64,000 bases of DNA from Malaya genurostris (lineage: Eukaryota; Arthropoda; Insecta; Diptera; Culicidae), in assembly GCF_030247185.1 (NCBI RefSeq), contig NC_080571.1, positions 352,280,254 through 352,344,253 of the forward strand. The letters run 5' to 3'. The position numbers and the translations under genes are program-made. Each line of letters starts with the position of its first letter. Positions within the stretch are counted from its first letter, which is position 1. This document shows, in pieces, positions 60,196 through 64,000 of the stretch. The notes below the pieces were generated by a model that searched no databases, was not told where the DNA came from, and saw only the letters and a program-made list of their open reading frames with translations.

Positions 60196-61457
60196 AAGAC
60201 TGAAAGTATGGACGCACTATGATTTCGCTGTAAATAATTCACAAGTGTTAGACATTCAAATTCTATTCGATATACTGATAATATTAGACTACAACAACAG
60301 AATATTATTCTCAACATTTGCTACTTAGCCATTGTAGACTAGCTGGCGCACCTTCTTGCGAACGTTCCTCATTAAATTCCGTACAGACTTCTCGGCGACG
60401 AGTTTTGACACTTTTTTCCAATCTTTTTCGAACTGTTGAATGGTTTCGGCTGTCGAGACATGTTGCCTAAGATGTGCCTTCGTTAATGCCCAACATTCCT
60501 CAATTGTTCGAAGTTGTGGGCAATTTGGTGAATTGATGTCTTTTGGGACGAAAGTGACATTTTTGTTAGTATACCATTCTACCGTTGATTTCGAGTAGTG
60601 GCAAGAAGCAAGATCTGGTCAGAAGACAACAGGATCCTTGTGGCTTTGAATCATGGGTAGAAGTCGTTTTTGTAAACATTCCTTGATGTATATTTTGCTG
60701 TTCATTGAAGCAGTGGTGATGAAGGACTTCGAAATCTTACCGCAGCTACAAATTGCTTGCCAGACCGTAGATTTCTTACCAAATTTTTCAACTTCAATCG
60801 ATGTCGCACCGTATAATATTGTGGTCCCGGCAAGGATTTGTAATCGAGTTTCACCTAGGTTTCGCCGTCCATGATTATTCAGTTCAAATTTCCAGCAAGA
60901 ATCGTATTGTACAGCTTTCGAACCCTCGGCCTGATAGATGCTTCTAGTTTCGGACTACGTTTTACTTGTTTCTGCTTCTTATAGGTTCGAAGATTCAATC
61001 GTTCTTTAGCACGAAGAACATTTGACTTCGAAGTGCCCACTTTTTTGGCCACATCCCAAACCTCCTTTTTTTGCTCGAACGCCTTCAGTTATACATTTAT
61101 CCAACTGAGGGTTAGCAGGACCTTTTTTCGACCCGTTTTCGGTTCATTCTCAAAGGTGTTATCCTCACCGAACTTCCTGATTGCATTTCGCATGGCTTTT
61201 TCACTTACTCCTTCCATTTTTGCTATCTTTCTCAGTGACAGTCCGCGTTCTGTGCACCATTTGTACACAATTTTCCGAAGTTGTTCTACTGAAAGTCCAC
61301 GCATTTCGAAACAAACTAATGAAAACGAATAAACAACTGCACAAGTGGTTAGAGAAGAGTGTAAACAACAGGACACAGCCATAAAAATTGACAGATTCTG
61401 AGCCATTGCAAAATGGCAGCGTTTTTTGATTGCGTCCATACTTTCTGAGACAGTCTT
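60196..61457 (-). mobile_element. DD37E Tc1/mariner, second subfamily, TIR-complete
   Basis: Ends AAGACTG..AAAGTATGGACGCA are inverted (right end AAGACTGTCTCAGAAAGTAT GGACGCA), flanked by TA (60194-60195 and 61458-61459). 1,262 bp. The ends and protein differ from copies A-C, so this is a separate subfamily. Confidence 0.82.
60327..61304 (-). pseudogene. Transposase of the 60-kb DD37E element
   Basis: From ATG at 61302-61304 the minus strand reads MRGLSVEQLRKIVYKWCTER GLSLRKIAKM with a helix-turn-helix, then NEPKTGRKK. After frameshifts it continues as RAKERLNLRTYKKQKQVKR, IMDGET (first Asp), PDLASCHYSKSTVEWYTNK (second Asp) and, exactly 37 residues on, TIEECWALTKAHLR (catalytic Glu). A TGA replaces the Trp before PDLASCHY, and other stops occur. 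Catalytic residues are intact but the frame is broken. Confidence 0.85.
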
Positions 61458-61459
61458 TA

Positions 61460-62342
61460 TGACACTTGGCCCTCCGGCCCAATTTTTGCTAGTCGGTTTA
61501 TCATGTGATTGCATAACCTTTCCATATGAGAAAGGCAAAAAATGCAATAGATTATCATTCAATATGAAATTAAACATACTCGACGTTCAGGTTGGACAAA
61601 ACTTTCTGTTCCGTCTTATTAAGCCCGCTGTATGCTCATCAGTATTCAAACATAAAAAAAATCAATGGTCTCCTTTGTAAATGACATTATCTCAAATTGC
61701 ACAGATTCTAGTATACCCACTACTTCTGCTTCAAAAACGCTTTCAGCATTAAACCAGCAAGCAACTGTAATCAATGTACAATAAGGCATAACTACAGGAT
61801 GATTTTAAAACCGAAAAATAGTGTTTGATGCAAAATTTCACAAAGAATCTGAAAAGAAGAATCGAAATTTGAAAAAATTACAACTATTTATCATTTGCTT
61901 GCGCGGTACTGTTTCGTATGACGGTGATGTGAGAAATGCACGGTGGGTTCGGTGGCGTATTACATATACCTAAAATCATAACACGAATTTATGCATTAAG
62001 TTTTGTGTTAAAATAACAACTGCAGTTGACTGCAATAATAATGTTTTATAAAAAACCGTCCATTTTCTAAAGTAACTGTCGTTTATAATGCCCAACTCTG
62101 TTAAGCTCAATGCATTGATGTTGCTAAAGCAATAATACTTTGTTGTGTATATCATATAACAGATATTAATTCGGATTGTAGCAAAAATAAAAATTTTTTC
62201 TAGACGGCCTACTAAATGAAATGAATACAAACCAAGAATTATTAGTTATGTAGAATATTGAAATATATAACATTAACTCATAGATACACTGCGGTCAATC
62301 ACCGAAAATATTACTGGTTTTTAAGTGTCGGTTTTGCATGTT
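61460..62342. other. Stretch without recognised genes
   Basis: AT-rich; no motif-bearing ORF. Confidence 0.5.
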
Positions 62343-62882
62343 CCCGGGTGGGTGTAAATAGCAAACAAAGGTCAAAATAATAACAAATTTTACAATCATA
62401 TATTGGCTTGATGCTTCTGTGTTGTCATTACGATACTTGATATTTTCTTGATGTTTCATCAAGGGATCAAGACATTGTACAATATCTGTTCAACATCAAA
62501 ATTAGTTATAATATCTTATTTCGTTATTGAGGAGCTATTTCAATTTCATTAAGTAAATTGATTCAGTAGTTCTATCTTCAAATAAAAAACCATTGAATAA
62601 ACTGCATCAGAATCAGAAAAGAGATATACTTAGGATATTACTCTATTTTAAATGCTAGAATATAAAATAATTAACAAATTCATCTTCAATAAATATTTTA
62701 CTCTTGGTTTGATATTACAATGGCAGAATTTTTTATTTTGTTACTATTTTCTCATGCAGGCTTTGTTATGATTCTTGATATTTAAACTCTTATTTCAAAC
62801 TAAATAATGTTAATTTCTACCATTGAGATGTTTGATTTTAATAACAGAATTTGGTATTGGTTTGCAGATCACTTCTACTCGG
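62343..62882 (-). mobile_element. MITE family 2 copy 2 (inverted)
   Basis: Reverse complement of 53261-53801 over the whole length with scattered differences (for example CTTTGTTTGCTATTTACACC and CTTGATCCCTTGATGAAA are shared). The right end has decayed from CCCGGG to CTCGG. It begins about 0.9 kb after the DD37E element at 60196-61457. Confidence 0.82.
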
Positions 62883-63267
62883 ATTATATGTACTTCGTGC
62901 GACGATTCACTCAACTTAAGCGGTTAAAATTTGCTTGTACGTGACTAGGTTTGAAAAAATTTATTAAAAAAATACATTATTTAGCCATTTATTGTTGTAT
63001 TTATTGAAGACATTCAAGTTACTCGGTACAATGGCAAAATGGCAAAAATTGGGCTTCGAATTGTAGCAGTACCCACCATATTCATCGGAGCTGTTCCCCA
63101 GCGACTATTACCTGTTTGCAGGCCTTAAAAAATGATGCTTCAGAGAGAAAATTCTACTCCAAAGAAGAAGTAACCGCTGAAAAGATAAACCGATAAAGGT
63201 TGTTCTTGAAAGAGGATATGTTGATGAAAAAAGTTGAATTTTGAGCTTGAGCAATCACTCCTGATTG
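62883..63267. other. Stretch without recognised genes
   Basis: AT-rich; nothing recognised. Confidence 0.5.
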
Positions 63268-63495
63268 CTACTCCATTACTGATTAGAATTTAGTTGCTGA
63301 AATTGTACAGGACGTTCAGACCTGAGACTGGTAAATCATCTTTCAATGTACATCTCCTGGTAATCCCAGAATTCATTGAACAGTGCCAGTGCCGGGCACG
63401 CCCGAACGTGAACCGACTAAGGAATGGGAAGGGATGTTAGTTCAACACTTGCTGTTACTAGAGGCACTTTACAAGTGTCACGGGAGAAGAATATT
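63268..63495 (+). repeat. Dispersed repeat family B, copy 2
   Basis: Blocks in the same order as 29958-30215: TTGCTACTCCATTACTGAT, CCGGGCACGCCCGAACG, GGGATGTTAGTTCAACAC, TGTCACGGGAGAAG. Confidence 0.6.
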
Positions 63496-63608
63496 AGTGT
63501 AAATTTCAGTAACGGTAGTTTTCGTGCGAGACTCAGTATGTTCCGGATTCCAGCTACTTGGATGCCAAGTTCCCGAGTGAACGTTTCAACAATAACCGAT
63601 ACTGACAC

Positions 63609-63832
63609 CCCGGAAAGTCTTGGCTTGGCATGACATTACATTCCTGTGGTGGAATTTGGCCTTTCTGTTTCAACAGACTTCGCAGTCGATTCTTAGTGTA
63701 CAGAATCATTGCATGACTAGTACTATGGATCCTACTGACACTAAGAATCCTTCCAGGTCGGGGCTCGAACAGACGACAGCTGGCTTGTAAGACCAGCGTC
63801 CTATGCATTGAACCGCCAACCCGGAAAGTCTT
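63609..63832 (-). mobile_element. tRNA-derived SINE (Feilai-like) with 13-bp target duplication
   Basis: On the minus strand the body starts GTTGGCGGTTCAATGCATAG G (box A region), then ACAAGCCAGCTGTCGTCTGT TCGAGCCCCGACC with a clean box B (GTTCGAGCCC), then AAGGATTCTTAGTGTCAGTA. It is bounded by the exact 13-mer CCCGGAAAGTCTT at 63609-63621 and 63820-63832. From memory the body matches a very abundant culicine SINE. About 198 bp. Confidence 0.8.
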
Positions 63833-64000
63833 CATAGTTTTTATTTGTGAAACTTGGAGGAACATTTTTAACGCTATTGCGGAACGAATAACTTCTTAAA
63901 ACTTTTCTAAATGAAATTGATTGCTACAGTATAAAGGAGTAAATAGGATTCAGACAAAATAGTTGATTCGATCCAAAAAAATTTGAATTTTACAGGTGAC

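Overview
This is an AT-rich stretch of animal nuclear DNA built almost entirely from transposable elements. No bacterial, organellar or plasmid features were seen. The mix of a jockey-clade LINE, an RTE-clade LINE, DD37E Tc1/mariner elements, DD34D mariners, an errantivirus, a mag-type Ty3 element, tRNA-derived SINEs, TA-flanked Helentron-like DNA and a TTCGGCGAAATGG minisatellite points to a dipteran insect, most likely a culicine mosquito such as Aedes. That placement rests on recognised element families, not on a search. No complete host gene was identified; the window is probably intergenic or intronic, with at most two weak exon candidates (28856-29119 and 50453-50644).

Layout. 1-2061: 3' part of a jockey-type LINE, open across the left window edge. 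2062-4915: (AT)n, a Helentron-like non-autonomous element (2208-4655) carrying a nested TTAA-flanked MITE (3247-4063), then more (TA)n. 4916-12129: a complete errantivirus (insect endogenous retrovirus) with 306-bp LTRs that look identical and open gag, pol and env, inserted inside the (TA)n tract. 12345-21100: a DD37E relic, foldback DNA, an internally deleted mariner sitting inside an RTE fragment, and a decayed RTE. 21900-34300: MITEs around a self-palindromic 16-mer, SINEs, a minisatellite, a DD37E copy (26735-27791), palindromes, and a LINE tail with a perfect 15-bp target duplication. 38345-39330: a DD37E relic. 39374-45032: a second complete LTR element, mag-type Ty3, with 264-bp LTRs that look identical and a perfect 5-bp target duplication. 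46000-49600: foldback elements with long inverted repeats. 53231-57716: a cluster of DD37E and DD34D elements. 60196-61457: a TIR-complete DD37E copy. 62343-63823: an inverted second copy of a 540-bp MITE, and a SINE with a 13-bp target duplication.

The most interesting point is how the two young LTR elements appear to set Gag against Pol. The errantivirus has a textbook -1 slippery heptamer at the end of gag, and consensus splice sites for a spliced env message. The mag-type element instead carries a 220-nt phase-0 intron candidate between gag and pol: the unspliced RNA ends Gag four codons past the donor, while splicing fuses Gag to Pol in frame. Its leader also holds about eight short hairpin-like repeats. 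Both inferences come from the sequence alone and can be tested with RNA data.
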